A stretch of DNA of 64,000 nucleotides from Streptomyces sp. V3I8 (GTDB lineage Bacteria > Actinomycetota > Actinomycetes > Streptomycetales > Streptomycetaceae): positions 6,696,001 through 6,760,000 of the forward strand of contig NZ_JAUSZL010000002.1 in the NCBI RefSeq assembly GCF_030817535.1, written 5' to 3'. Every line of letters begins with the position of its first letter. The first letter of the stretch is position 1. The translations under genes and the position numbers were made by a program. Positions 23,993 through 32,712 of the stretch are shown here, piece after piece. Below the pieces are notes generated by a model. It had not been told where the DNA came from, made no database searches, and saw only the letters and a program-made list of their open reading frames with translations.

Positions 23993-25441
23993 TCAGCGGA
24001 GCGCCGCCCGCATCATGGCGGCAGCCACCGGCGCGGCCAACCCGTTCCCGCTCACCTCCGAGCGCGCCGCGTCCGACTGCTCCACCAGCACCGCCACCGC
24101 GACCTCCTTGTCCGAGGAGTCGGACTTCGCGTAGGACGTGAACCACGCGTACGGCGTCTTGCTGTTGTTCTCGCCGTGCTGCGCCGTACCGGTCTTGCCC
24201 CCCACCGTCGCCCCGGCGATGCGCGCGTTCGTCCCCGTGCCGTCCTCGACGACCGTCCGCATCGCCGACTGCAGCTGCTCCGCCGTGGACGGATCGACGA
24301 TCTGCGTGCTCCGCGCCCGGTCGTCGTAGTTCTCCAGCACGTCACCGTTCGCGTCGCTGATCTGCGACACCATGTGCGGCGAGACCAGCTTCCCGCCGTT
24401 GGCGATGGCTGCCGACACCATGGCCATCTGCAGCGGCGTCGCGGTCACGTCGAACTGGCCGATACCCGTCAGCGCCGTGGACGACTTCTCCATGTCCGAC
24501 GGGTACACGCTGGTGTACGCCCGCACGGGCACGTCCTGCGACCCGTCGTTGAAGCCGAACTTCTCGGCCATCGCCTTCAGCTTGTCCTGCCCCAGGTCGA
24601 CGGCCATCTTCGCGAAGACGTTGTTGCACGAGTACTGGAGCGCGACCCGGATCGAGGCGTCCGCGCAGGGCGCCGACGCGCTCTCGTTCGCCAGGACCGT
24701 CGTCGTGCCCGGCAGCGTGTACGGGTTCTCGCTGTCCGTCCTGGCGTCCACCGACGTATACAGCCCGTCCTCCAGCGCGGCCGCCGCGACGACCAGCTTG
24801 AACGTCGAACCCGGCGGCAGCGGCTGGCGCAGCGCCCGGTTCGTCATCGGCTTGTCGGGGTCCTCGGTCAGCCCGTCCCAGACCTCGGAGGCGCTCGTGC
24901 TGATCTTCGACGGGTCGTACGACGGGGTGGACACGACGCCCAGGATCCGGCCCGTCCCCGGGTCGATCGCGACGGCCGCGCCCTTCTTGTCGCCGAGCGC
25001 CTCGTAGGCCGCCTTCTGCACGTCCGGGTCGATGGTGGTGATCACGTCACCGGGGTCGGAGCGCTTGCCGGTGACTGTGTCGAGGGGGTTCTTCAGCCGG
25101 CTGTCGGTGCCGTCGAGGAGCTGCCGGTAGATGCCCTCCAGCTGGGTGGCCCCGTACACCTGCGAACTGAAGCCCGTGACGGCCGCGTACAGCCGGCCGT
25201 CGGTGTAGGTGCGCTTGTACGCGAGGTCGCCGCCCTTCGTCCGCGCGGAACCGGTGACCGCGTCCCCGCCCACGACGATGTTCCCGAGGGGATACGCGTA
25301 CTGCTCGATCGCGTTCCGCCGGTTGTCCTTGTCCTCTGCGAGCGCCCGGCCCTCGTAGAACTGCACCCAGGTCGCCCTGACCAGCAGGGCGAGCACGAGC
25401 AGCAGGGTGAAGACGGAGGCGCGCCTGATCGTTTTGTTCAT
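23993..25441 (-). CDS. Class B penicillin-binding protein (transpeptidase)
   Basis: This 482-residue protein has one N-terminal membrane anchor (about 9-25), a dimerisation/pedestal domain and a C-terminal transpeptidase domain. The three active-site motifs are intact: SxxK in PGSTFKL, SxN in YSCNNVF, and KTG in GGKTGTAQHG. Penicillin-binding proteins of this shorter class (PbpA/FtsI-like in actinobacteria) cross-link peptidoglycan during growth or septation. A RodA/FtsW partner is not adjacent, so it acts alone or with partners encoded elsewhere. ATG 25441 begins MNKTIRRASVF, a typical Streptomyces PbpA start. Confidence 0.92.
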   Translation of the reverse strand: MNKTIRRASVFTLLLVLALLVRATWVQFYEGRALAEDKDNRRNAIEQYAYPLGNIVVGGDAVTGSARTKGGDLAYKRTYTDGRLYAAVTGFSSQVYGATQLEGIYRQLLDGTDSRLKNPLDTVTGKRSDPGDVITTIDPDVQKAAYEALGDKKGAAVAIDPGTGRILGVVSTPSYDPSKISTSASEVWDGLTEDPDKPMTNRALRQPLPPGSTFKLVVAAAALEDGLYTSVDARTDSENPYTLPGTTTVLANESASAPCADASIRVALQYSCNNVFAKMAVDLGQDKLKAMAEKFGFNDGSQDVPVRAYTSVYPSDMEKSSTALTGIGQFDVTATPLQMAMVSAAIANGGKLVSPHMVSQISDANGDVLENYDDRARSTQIVDPSTAEQLQSAMRTVVEDGTGTNARIAGATVGGKTGTAQHGENNSKTPYAWFTSYAKSDSSDKEVAVAVLVEQSDAARSEVSGNGLAAPVAAAMMRAALR

Positions 25442-25553
25442 CCCGCCGTGAAGACGAGCGGGAAGCGGCCGAACGTTCCCTTCGCCCCGCTTTTCTCATG
25501 TTCTGTTCATGGAGCCCGCGGCGCACCCGCGGCGGTCGACGGCGCCGCGGCGG

Positions 25554-26024
25554 TCAGCCCGGCAGGGACAGCACGAGCTCGTCGATCTCGGCGCCCCGCG
25601 CGTGCGCGAACCCCCGGGCCCGGGCGGTCACGCGGAAACCGCACTTCTCCAGGACCCGCAGCGACCCCGCGTTGTCCGCCGCCGCCCGCGCGTACAGCGG
25701 CCGCTCGGGCACGGCGGCGAGCAGTGCCCCCAACGCCGCCGTGGCGACGCCGCGCCCCCAGTGGGTGCGGTCGACCCAGTAGGTGACCTCCCGCTCACCG
25801 GGCGAGCCGTACACCGCCGCGCTGCCGACGACGTCCCCGTCCACGAGGATCGTGCGCACCACGGCGGACGAGGCGCGCACCCGCTTCCAGTGGGCGTCGA
25901 ACGCGTCCCGGTCGGCCGGGTCCTCGGCCGTGAAGGCGGCCATCCGCACGGACTCGGGATCGTTCATCTGCCGGAAGAAGACCGGCAGGTCGCTGTCGTG
26001 GACCTCACGCAGCACGGTCTCCAC
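25554..26024 (-). CDS. GNAT-family N-acetyltransferase
   Basis: This 156-residue single-domain acetyltransferase has the acetyl-CoA motif A in THWGRGVATAALGAL (Q/R-x-x-G-x-G/A, here RGVATA). The ending NAGSLRVLEKCGFRVT is the standard GNAT beta6-alpha4 signature. It resembles the RimJ/RimL branch acting on protein N-termini or small amines; the substrate is unknown. It ends 112 bases before the PBP start and begins 1 base after the IclR stop, so it is probably co-transcribed with the IclR gene. Confidence 0.85.
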   Translation of the reverse strand: METVLREVHDSDLPVFFRQMNDPESVRMAAFTAEDPADRDAFDAHWKRVRASSAVVRTILVDGDVVGSAAVYGSPGEREVTYWVDRTHWGRGVATAALGALLAAVPERPLYARAAADNAGSLRVLEKCGFRVTARARGFAHARGAEIDELVLSLPG

Positions 26025-26025
26025 G

Positions 26026-26799
26026 TCAGAGCCTCCGGGTCGCGAGCGTCAGCCGGTCCCGCGCGTCGAACAGCGCGTCCTTCACCATCTGCTCGTGCGC
26101 GGGCGTCAGCCGCGCCACCGGCACCGAGCAGCTGATCGCGTCCCGCGCGGGCGTCCGGTAGGGGATCGCCACGCCGAAGCAGCGCAGTCCCAGCGTGTTC
26201 TCCTCGCGGTCCACGGCGAACCCCTGCTCCCGCACGAGGTGCAGCTCCTCGATGAGCTTCTCCCGGTCGGTGATCGTGTGCTCGGTCAGCGCGGGCAGCG
26301 TCTGGGGCAGCAGCTTGCGTACCTGCTCGTCCGTGTGCGTCGCCAGGAGCGCCTTGCCGAGGGACGTGGAGTGGGCCGGCAGCCGGCGCCCCACGCGCGT
26401 GAAGGGACGCAGGTAGTGCTGCGACTGGCGGGTCGCGAGGTAGACGACGTTCGTGCCGTCGAGACGGGCGAGGTGGATCGTCTCCGTGGTGTCGTCGGAG
26501 AGCCGGTCCAGCGTCGGCCGGGCCGCGGCGACGACCTCGTCGCCGTCGATGTACGACGTACCGACGAGCAGCGCCCGTACGCCGATGCCGTAGCGCGTGC
26601 CCGTGGCGTCGGTCTCGACCCAGCCGAGCTCCACGAGCGTGCGCAGTAGCATGTAGAGGCTGGACTTGGGGTACCCGACGGCCTCCTGCACGGCGGCCAG
26701 GGAGTGCATCCCGGGGCGCCCGGCGAAGTACTCGAGCAATTCAACTGTCCGTACCGCGGACTTGACCTGCGCCCCGCCGCCCGTCTCGCCTGCCGACAT
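26026..26799 (-). CDS. IclR-family transcriptional regulator
   Basis: The 257-residue protein has an N-terminal winged helix (about 12-70, VKSAVRTVELLEYFAGRPG, VGYPKSSLYMLLRTLVELGW). An IclR effector domain follows (LPAHSTSLGKALLA, AVDREENTLGLRCFGVAIPYR). ATG 26799 follows an AGGGGG purine tract; the longer frame to 26943 overlaps the divergent gene and was not used. It is transcribed away from the aldehyde dehydrogenase gene. IclR proteins in such arrangements respond to aromatic or sugar-acid intermediates, here probably the substrate pathway of that dehydrogenase. Confidence 0.9.
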   Translation of the reverse strand: MSAGETGGGAQVKSAVRTVELLEYFAGRPGMHSLAAVQEAVGYPKSSLYMLLRTLVELGWVETDATGTRYGIGVRALLVGTSYIDGDEVVAAARPTLDRLSDDTTETIHLARLDGTNVVYLATRQSQHYLRPFTRVGRRLPAHSTSLGKALLATHTDEQVRKLLPQTLPALTEHTITDREKLIEELHLVREQGFAVDREENTLGLRCFGVAIPYRTPARDAISCSVPVARLTPAHEQMVKDALFDARDRLTLATRRL

Positions 26800-26860
26800 C
26801 GGCCTTGACCCCCTAGTTCGCCGGGAAATAGTCTCGACAGCATATTCACCATCAGAGACA

Positions 26861-26880
26861 GCGTTCAGCATATCGAACGC
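26861..26880. promoter_or_regulatory. Candidate IclR operator
   Basis: GCGTTC (26861-26866) and GAACGC (26875-26880) are exact inverse complements across 8 bases, in the gap between the divergent IclR and aldehyde dehydrogenase genes. Position and symmetry fit an IclR dimer site; binding itself is not shown. Confidence 0.45.
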
Positions 26881-26930
26881 CCCTGGTGAGTGGCACACGT
26901 ACTGCGGCATTACATCTGGAGGGACCCGCG

Positions 26931-28460
26931 GTGGCAGCAGCACCAGTCTGGAGTGTCGACCCCCGAACCGGGAAGCAGCGCGAGCAGGTTGCGGTGGAGG
27001 CCACAGCCCAGGAGGTGGACGAGGCCGTCCGTGCCGCGCACGCCGCCCGGGGGGCCCTCGCCGACCGCACGGTCCGCGCGGCCTTCCTGCGTACCGCGGC
27101 CGACCTGCTCGAGGAGGCCAAGGAGCACCTCGTGGAGGCCGCCGACGCGGAGACCGCGCTCGGCCCGGTCCGGCTCACGGGCGAACTCGCCCGCACCTGC
27201 TACCAGCTGCGGGCTTTCGCTGACATCGTGGACGAGGGCGAGTTCCTCGGTGTCGTGATCAACCACCCCGACGCCACCGCGACGCCGCCGATCCCGGACC
27301 TGCGCCGCTACAAGGTGCCGCTGGGCGTCGTCGCCGTGTACTCGGCGTCGAACTTCCCCTTCGCCTTCTCGGTCGCCGGCGGCGACACCGCCAGCGCGCT
27401 CGCCGCGGGCTGCCCGGTCGTCGTCAAGTCGCACCCCGACCACCCGGGCCTGTCCGAGCTGGTGGCCTCCGTCCTGCGCCGGGCCGCCGTGCGGCACGAC
27501 ATCCCGGACGGCGTCCTGGGCCTCGTCCACGGCTTCGAGGCGGGCGTCGAGCTGGTCAGGCACCCGCTGGTGTCGGCCGCCGGCTTCACCGGTTCGGTGC
27601 GCGGCGGACGCGCCCTCTTCGACGCGGCGGCGGCGCGGCCCGTGCCGATCCCGTTCCACGGCGAGCTGGGCTCGCTGAACCCGGTCGTGATCACCGAGGC
27701 CGCGGCGGCCGAGCGCGCCGAGGCCATCGGTACGGGGCTGGCGGGCTCCATGACGCTGGGCGTCGGCCAGTTCTGCGTGAAGCCGGGTCTGGTGCTGGCG
27801 CCGGCCGGCGCGGCGGGCGACCGCCTGCTGAAGTCCCTGACGGACGCGGTCAGCGACACCGACGCGGGCGTCCTGCTCGACCACCGGATGCGCGACAACT
27901 TCGTCGCGGGGGTCGCCGAGCGGGCCGAACTGCCCGAGGTGGACGCGCCCGTGACACCGGGATCGGGCGGGGAGCACACGGTGAGCCCCGGCTTCCTGAC
28001 GGTCCCGGCGCAGAAGCTGGCCGCCGAGAGCGAGTACGACCTGCTGCTCGAGGAGTGCTTCGGCCCGGTGACCGTGGTCGCCCGCTACGAGGACCAGACC
28101 GAGGCGAACGCGGTGCTCGCGCGGCTGCCCGGCAACCTCACCGCGACGGTCCACCTGTCCGAGGAGGAGGCGGCCGGCGAGGGACGCGGCGCGGAGATCC
28201 TCGCCGAACTGACGCCGCTCGCGGGACGGGTGCTCGTGAACGGGTGGCCCACCGGGGTGGCCGTGGCGCCGGCCCAGCACCACGGAGGGCCCTACCCGGC
28301 CACCACCTCGACGTCGACGTCCGTGGGCGGGACGGCGATCGAGCGGTGGCTGCGGCCGGTCGCGTACCAGGGCGCGCCGGAGGCGCTGCTGCCGCCGGAG
28401 CTGCGCGACGACAACCCGCTGGGGCTGCCCCGGCGGTACGACGGGCGTCTGGAGCGGTAG
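26931..28460 (+). CDS. NADP-type aldehyde dehydrogenase, 2-oxoglutarate-semialdehyde dehydrogenase-like
   Basis: This 509-residue ALDH belongs to the subgroup called aldehyde dehydrogenase (NADP+), which includes 2-oxoglutarate (alpha-ketoglutaric) semialdehyde dehydrogenases. The nucleotide-binding region is YSASNFPFAFSVAGGDTASALAAGCPVVVKSHP. The general-base Glu is in HGELGSLNPV and the nucleophilic Cys in GVGQFCVKPGL. GTG 26931 has GGAGGGA 6 bases ahead, better than the upstream GTG 26886. It would convert the semialdehyde from non-phosphorylative sugar-acid breakdown to 2-oxoglutarate, the step missing from the locus at 5118-7798. That link is inference, because the genes are 19 kb apart. 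Confidence 0.85.
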   Translation: MAAAPVWSVDPRTGKQREQVAVEATAQEVDEAVRAAHAARGALADRTVRAAFLRTAADLLEEAKEHLVEAADAETALGPVRLTGELARTCYQLRAFADIVDEGEFLGVVINHPDATATPPIPDLRRYKVPLGVVAVYSASNFPFAFSVAGGDTASALAAGCPVVVKSHPDHPGLSELVASVLRRAAVRHDIPDGVLGLVHGFEAGVELVRHPLVSAAGFTGSVRGGRALFDAAAARPVPIPFHGELGSLNPVVITEAAAAERAEAIGTGLAGSMTLGVGQFCVKPGLVLAPAGAAGDRLLKSLTDAVSDTDAGVLLDHRMRDNFVAGVAERAELPEVDAPVTPGSGGEHTVSPGFLTVPAQKLAAESEYDLLLEECFGPVTVVARYEDQTEANAVLARLPGNLTATVHLSEEEAAGEGRGAEILAELTPLAGRVLVNGWPTGVAVAPAQHHGGPYPATTSTSTSVGGTAIERWLRPVAYQGAPEALLPPELRDDNPLGLPRRYDGRLER

Positions 28461-28482
28461 CGCTCCGCTTGCAGCCGCAGCG

Positions 28483-28523
28483 ACGACGGACCCGCGGCCG
28501 TATGCCGGCCGCGGGTCCGTCGT
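28483..28523 (+). terminator. Terminator after the aldehyde dehydrogenase gene
   Basis: ACGACGGACCCGCGGCCG (28483-28500) pairs perfectly over 18 bp with 28506-28523 across the loop TATGC. It begins 22 bases after the stop. Confidence 0.8.
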
Positions 28524-28529
28524 GGCCGG

Positions 28530-28577
28530 GCGCGCAGTTCCCCGCGCGCCTTTCAAGGGTGCGGGGAACTGGCAGAC
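28530..28577. repeat. Dispersed intergenic element, diverged inverted pair
   Basis: GCGCAGTTCCCCGCGCGCC and GGGTGCGGGGAACTGGC (about 28530-28573) are the two arms of the same element as at 34990-35064, here with a short loop and several mismatches. The 3' arm ends 12 bases before the next start codon. Confidence 0.7.
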
Positions 28578-28584
28578 TCGGGGC

Positions 28585-29193
28585 ATGGATCTGGACATAC
28601 CTGAACTTCCCTTCTCCCTGCGCTCCTACGGACCCGACGGGCACTGGTCGTACGAGGACGGGGTGCTGACCGGGTGGGCGGGGGCACGGCAGGACCGGTT
28701 CGTGCCGCCCACCGACGAAGGGCTGGACCCCGCCTCCGACGCGCCGCGGCTGCTCGGAGCGCCCGAAGGGGACTTCCAGCTCATCGCGCGCGTCACGGTC
28801 GGCTTCGCCGGTGCCTTCGACGCGGGTGTCCTCTACGCGCACGTGGGCGAGCGGGCCTGGGCCAAGCTCTGCCTCGAGAACTCCCCGGACGTGCCCACCG
28901 TCTGCACGGTCGTCACCCGGGGCCGTTCCGACGACGCCAACTCCTTCACCGTCGACGGCAGCTCGGTCTGGCTGCGGATCAGCCGCACCGGCCGCGCCTT
29001 CGCCTTCCACGCGTCGAAGGACGGCGAGCGCTGGACCTTCGTCCGCCTGTTCACCCTGGCCGACGAGAAGGAGACCGGCGCCGCCCTGGTCGGCTTCATG
29101 ACCCAGTCGCCGATGGGCGAGGGCTGCGTGGTCACGTACGACCACATCGCATTCCGCCCGGACTGGCCGGCGGATCTGCGGGACGGTCGCTGA
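28585..29193 (+). CDS. DUF1349 concanavalin-like beta-sandwich protein
   Basis: This 202-residue cytoplasmic protein has no signal or membrane segment. It matches the DUF1349/regulation-of-sucrose-like (YeeN-type) lectin-fold family: FQLIARVTVGFAGAFDAGVLYAHVGERAWAKLCLENSPD, then VTRGRSDDANSF and ASKDGERWTFVRLF. The fold is that of LamG/concanavalin carbohydrate-binding proteins, but a specific ligand or reaction is not known. The ATG at 28585 lies only 12 bases after the dispersed repeat, so the ribosome site is poor (GGGGC). It is flanked by terminators and is probably transcribed alone. Confidence 0.72.
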   Translation: MDLDIPELPFSLRSYGPDGHWSYEDGVLTGWAGARQDRFVPPTDEGLDPASDAPRLLGAPEGDFQLIARVTVGFAGAFDAGVLYAHVGERAWAKLCLENSPDVPTVCTVVTRGRSDDANSFTVDGSSVWLRISRTGRAFAFHASKDGERWTFVRLFTLADEKETGAALVGFMTQSPMGEGCVVTYDHIAFRPDWPADLRDGR

Positions 29194-29197
29194 ATTT

Positions 29198-29223
29198 CAG
29201 GCCTGCTTTTGAAAGCAGGCCTG
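29198..29223 (+). terminator. Terminator after the DUF1349 gene
   Basis: CAGGCCTGCTTT (29198-29209) and AAAGCAGGCCTG (29212-29223) form a perfect 12-bp stem with a 2-base loop, 4 bases after the stop. Confidence 0.75.
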
Positions 29224-29512
29224 ATCCGGCTTTTATTCATTGCAGCTTCCCATGAACTTCTGCCCGGTTTCCCAAAGCCTAAACACTGCAGTTTCGCGAA
29301 CGCCACTCTTGTAATTCGAGCAGGTCTCAGGGTGGTTTCGTCCTTGTGACGCAATCCACAATCGGTCCTTTTCGTCCGGTATTTTCCTGACAAAGTGGCG
29401 GTTTCAGCCGAGCCCACGCGCTGCCCGCGCCCGCGTGATAACACAAGCACTTCGCTTGTGTAACCCTTCCCGGCGGTGCAATTTTGATTTTTGCTGGGTA
29501 AATTCAACCGAC
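29224..29512. promoter_or_regulatory. AT-richer control region of the ectoine operon
   Basis: This 289-base region is visibly poorer in GC than its surroundings. It carries short T-runs (CTTTTATTCATT, ATTTTGATTTTTGC). A hairpin at 29441-29461 (ACACAAGC, loop ACTTC, GCTTGTGT) stands about 50 bases before the ectA start. No long Shine-Dalgarno is visible. The region must carry the osmotic/temperature-responsive promoter of ectABCD; I cannot place -10/-35 boxes with confidence. Confidence 0.5.
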
Positions 29513-30052
29513 ATGACCGCCGCACAAGCAGACCTGCAAGCGGAATTCCTGGAAATGCCGGAAGGGCTTCGGATCGACCGTCCGCACGTGACGGACGGAG
29601 CCGCTCTCTGGCGCATCGCCAAGGACTCCGGAACCCTCGACCTGAACTCCTCCTACAGCTATCTGCTGTGGTGCCGTGACTTCGCCGGCACCTCCGCGGT
29701 GGCACGTACGGCCGACGGCGAACCGGTCGCCTTCGTCACCGGATACATCCGGCCCGAGCGCCCCCGCACACTCCTCGTGTGGCAGGTGGCCGTCGACGCG
29801 GCGCAGCGCGGACGCGGTCTCGCCGCCGCGCTCCTCGACGGACTGACCCGCCAGGTCGCCGGCCGGCACGAGCTGACCTCCCTGGAGACCACGATCTCCC
29901 CGGGCAACACCGCGTCCGAGCGGCTGTTCACCTCGTACGCCGCACGCCACGGCGCGGACGTCGAGCGTGAGGTCCTCTTCGACACGGGGCAGTTCCCCGA
30001 CGGCCCGCACGACCCCGAGGTGCTGTACCGCATCGGCCCCCTGTCGTTCTGA
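29513..30052 (+). CDS. ectA: L-2,4-diaminobutyrate acetyltransferase
   Basis: This 179-residue GNAT enzyme carries out the second committed step of ectoine synthesis, acetylating the gamma-amino group of 2,4-diaminobutyrate. It has the EctA hallmarks RPHVTDGAALWRIAKDSGTLDLNSSYSYLLWCRDF and VWQVAVDAAQRGRGLAAALLDGL (acetyl-CoA loop), plus LETTISPGNTASERLF. ATG 29513 is chosen because everything upstream is AT-rich non-coding. It is the first gene of ectABCD, 26 bases before ectB. The product, ectoine, is a compatible solute for salt and heat stress. Confidence 0.96.
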   Translation: MTAAQADLQAEFLEMPEGLRIDRPHVTDGAALWRIAKDSGTLDLNSSYSYLLWCRDFAGTSAVARTADGEPVAFVTGYIRPERPRTLLVWQVAVDAAQRGRGLAAALLDGLTRQVAGRHELTSLETTISPGNTASERLFTSYAARHGADVEREVLFDTGQFPDGPHDPEVLYRIGPLSF

Positions 30053-30078
30053 ACCCCCCACGCCCGAGGAGCACCGCC

Positions 30079-31350
30079 GTGACCATCACCCAGCCCGACC
30101 TGAGCGTCTTCGAGACCCTGGAGTCGGAGGTGCGCAGCTACTGCCGCAGCTGGCCCACCGTGTTCGACCGCGCCCAGGGCAGCCGCATGTACGACGAGGA
30201 CGGCCACGCGTACCTCGACTTCTTCGCCGGCGCCGGCTCACTCAACTACGGACACAACAACCCGGTACTGAAACGGGCCCTGATCGACTACCTGGAGCGC
30301 GACGGCGTCACCCACGGCCTCGACATGTCGACGACCGCGAAACGCGGCTTCCTGGAGTCGTTCCAGAACATGGTGCTGCGGCCGCGCGACCTGCCGTACA
30401 AGGTCATGTTCCCCGGTCCGACGGGGACCAACGCCGTCGAGTCCGCGCTGAAGCTGGCCCGGAAGGTCAAGGGCCGCGAGGCGATCGTCTCCTTCACCAA
30501 CGCCTTCCACGGCATGTCGCTCGGCTCGCTCGCGGTGACCGGCAACGCCTTCAAGCGGGCGGGCGCCGGCATCCCGCTCGTGCACGGCACGCCGATGCCC
30601 TTCGACAACTACTTCGAGGGCCAGGTGCCGGACTTCCTCTGGTTCGAGCGGCTGCTCGGGGACCAGGGCTCCGGCCTCAACAAGCCCGCCGCCGTGATCG
30701 TCGAGACGGTGCAGGGCGAGGGCGGCATCAACGTCGCCCGGGCCGAGTGGCTGCGCGCCCTCGCCGAGCTGTGCGAACGCCAGGACATGCTGCTGATCGT
30801 CGACGACATCCAGATGGGCTGCGGCCGCACGGGCGCCTTCTTCTCCTTCGAGGAGGCGGGGATCGTGCCCGACATCGTGACCGTCTCCAAGTCCATCAGC
30901 GGCTACGGGCTGCCCATGTCGCTGTGCCTGTTCAAGCCCGAGCTGGACATCTGGGAGCCGGGCGAGCACAACGGCACGTTCCGCGGCAACAATCCCGCCT
31001 TCGTGACGGCCGCCGCCGCCCTGCAGACGTACTGGTCCGACGGCCCCGCCATGGAGAAGCAGACCCGCACCCGTGGCGAGCAGGTCGAGCAGGCGCTGAT
31101 CTCCGTCACCGAGGAGAACCTCGCCGACGTCAAGGAGTACCGCGGCCGCGGTCTGGTCTGGGGCCTGGAGTTCCACGACAAGGCGCGCGCGGGCCGGGTG
31201 GCCCACCGGGCCTTCGAACTCGGCCTGCTGATCGAGACGTCGGGCCCGGAGAGCGAGGTCGTGAAACTCCTCCCGGCGCTCACCATCACGCCCGACGAGC
31301 TGGACGAGGGCCTGCGCGTCCTGGCCCGCGCCGTCCGCGAGACGGCCTGA
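30079..31350 (+). CDS. ectB: Diaminobutyrate-2-oxoglutarate aminotransferase
   Basis: This 423-residue class III PLP aminotransferase makes L-2,4-diaminobutyrate from aspartate semialdehyde and glutamate. Motifs are FFAGAGSLNYGHNNP, FTNAFHGMSLGSLAVTGN, IVDDIQMGCGRTG (PLP-binding Asp) and TVSKSISGYGLPMS with the Schiff-base Lys. GTG 30079 follows GAGGAGC. It is cotranscribed with ectA and ectC, 66 bases before the latter. Confidence 0.96.
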   Translation: MTITQPDLSVFETLESEVRSYCRSWPTVFDRAQGSRMYDEDGHAYLDFFAGAGSLNYGHNNPVLKRALIDYLERDGVTHGLDMSTTAKRGFLESFQNMVLRPRDLPYKVMFPGPTGTNAVESALKLARKVKGREAIVSFTNAFHGMSLGSLAVTGNAFKRAGAGIPLVHGTPMPFDNYFEGQVPDFLWFERLLGDQGSGLNKPAAVIVETVQGEGGINVARAEWLRALAELCERQDMLLIVDDIQMGCGRTGAFFSFEEAGIVPDIVTVSKSISGYGLPMSLCLFKPELDIWEPGEHNGTFRGNNPAFVTAAAALQTYWSDGPAMEKQTRTRGEQVEQALISVTEENLADVKEYRGRGLVWGLEFHDKARAGRVAHRAFELGLLIETSGPESEVVKLLPALTITPDELDEGLRVLARAVRETA

Positions 31351-31416
31351 ACCGCACCGCCCCCACAACCGCTCCCCCCACACCCGTACATCGGCCTGAG
31401 GAGGCTTCGTAGCACC

Positions 31417-31821
31417 GTGATAGTCCGTTCGTTCAAGGAGATCGAGGGCACCGACCGGCACGTGAAGTCCGCGTCGGGCACCTGGGAGAGCAAGCGCGTC
31501 GTCCTCGCCAAGGAGAAGGTCGGCTTCTCCGTGCACGAGACGATCCTGTACGCGGGTACGGAGACGTCGATGTGGTACGCGAACCACATCGAGGCCGTCG
31601 TCTGCGTGGAGGGCGAGGCCGAACTCACCGACGACGAGACCGGCAAGAAGTACACGATCACGCCGGGGACCACGTACCTCCTCGACGGCCACGAGAGGCA
31701 CACGATGCGGATCAAGGAGGACTTCCGCTGCATCTGTGTCTTCAACCCGCCGGTGACCGGACGGGAGGACCACGACGAGAACGGCGTCTACCCCCTGCTG
31801 ACCGAACCCGAGGAGGTCTGA
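31417..31821 (+). CDS. ectC: L-ectoine synthase
   Basis: This 134-residue single-domain cupin cyclises N-gamma-acetyl-diaminobutyrate to ectoine. The cupin and iron-ligand region includes [19 protein letters not shown] (Glu ligand), [12 protein letters not shown] (Tyr and His) and [29 protein letters not shown], the EctC C-terminal signature. GTG 31417 is preceded by GGAGGCTTCG. The stop is 3 bases before ectD, so the two are tightly coupled. Confidence 0.96.
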   Translation: MIVRSFKEIEGTDRHVKSASGTWESKRVVLAKEKVGFSVHETILYAGTETSMWYANHIEAVVCVEGEAELTDDETGKKYTITPGTTYLLDGHERHTMRIKEDFRCICVFNPPVTGREDHDENGVYPLLTEPEEV

Positions 31822-31824
31822 ACG

Positions 31825-32712
31825 ATGACGACGATCACCGACCTGTACCCCAGCCGCGGCGACACCGAGGTCTCGGTGCCCCGGCAGGACCCGGTCGTGT
31901 GGAGCGAACCCGGCACACCGGGACCGATCCCGGGGGCCGACCTGCGGTCGTACGAGCGGGACGGCTTCCTCACCGTGGACCAGCTCATCGAGGACGACGA
32001 GGTCGCGCTCTACCGGGCCGAGCTGGAGCGCATGATCGCCGACCCCGCGGTCCGCACCGACGAGCGCTCGATCGTCGAGCCGCAGTCGCAGGAGATCCGC
32101 TCGGTCTTCGAGGTCCACCGGACCAGCGAGGTCTTCGCCCGGCTCGTGCGCGACGAGCGCCTGGTGGGCCGCGCCCGCCAGATCCTCGGTTCCGACGTGT
32201 ACGTGCACCAGTCGCGGATCAACGTCAAGCCCGGGTTCGGCGCGAGCGGCTTCTACTGGCACTCGGACTTCGAGACCTGGCACGCCGAGGACGGTCTGCC
32301 GAACATGCGGACGGTGTCCGTCTCGATCGCGCTGACCGAGAACCACGACACCAACGGCGGCCTCATGATCATGCCGGGGTCGCACCGCACGTTCCTCGGC
32401 TGTTCCGGCGCCACGCCGAAGGACAACTACAAGAAGTCGCTGCAGATGCAGGACGCAGGCACGCCCTCCGATGAGGCGCTCACCGAGTTCGCGTCCCGGC
32501 ACGGCATCAGGCTCTTCACGGGCCGGGCCGGCTCGGCGACCTGGTTCGACTGCAACTGCATGCACGGGTCGGGCGACAACATCACGCCGTTCCCGCGCTC
32601 GAACGTCTTCATCGTGTTCAACAGCGTGGAGAACGCGGCGGTGGAGCCGTTCGCGGCGCCGGTGCGCCGGCCCGAGTTCATCGGCGCGCGGGACTTCACC
32701 CCGGTGGGGTGA
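31825..32712 (+). CDS. ectD: Ectoine 5-hydroxylase
   Basis: This 295-residue Fe(II)/2-oxoglutarate dioxygenase of the PhyH superfamily converts ectoine to 5-hydroxyectoine. Its EctD signature is FYWHSDFETWHAEDGLPNMR, which supplies the His and Asp iron ligands; the second His is in NCMHGSGDNITPFPRSN. ATG 31825 follows GAGGAGGTCTGA, a strong ribosome site inside the ectC end. It is the last gene of the operon, before a hairpin at 32736. Confidence 0.96.
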   Translation: MTTITDLYPSRGDTEVSVPRQDPVVWSEPGTPGPIPGADLRSYERDGFLTVDQLIEDDEVALYRAELERMIADPAVRTDERSIVEPQSQEIRSVFEVHRTSEVFARLVRDERLVGRARQILGSDVYVHQSRINVKPGFGASGFYWHSDFETWHAEDGLPNMRTVSVSIALTENHDTNGGLMIMPGSHRTFLGCSGATPKDNYKKSLQMQDAGTPSDEALTEFASRHGIRLFTGRAGSATWFDCNCMHGSGDNITPFPRSNVFIVFNSVENAAVEPFAAPVRRPEFIGARDFTPVG

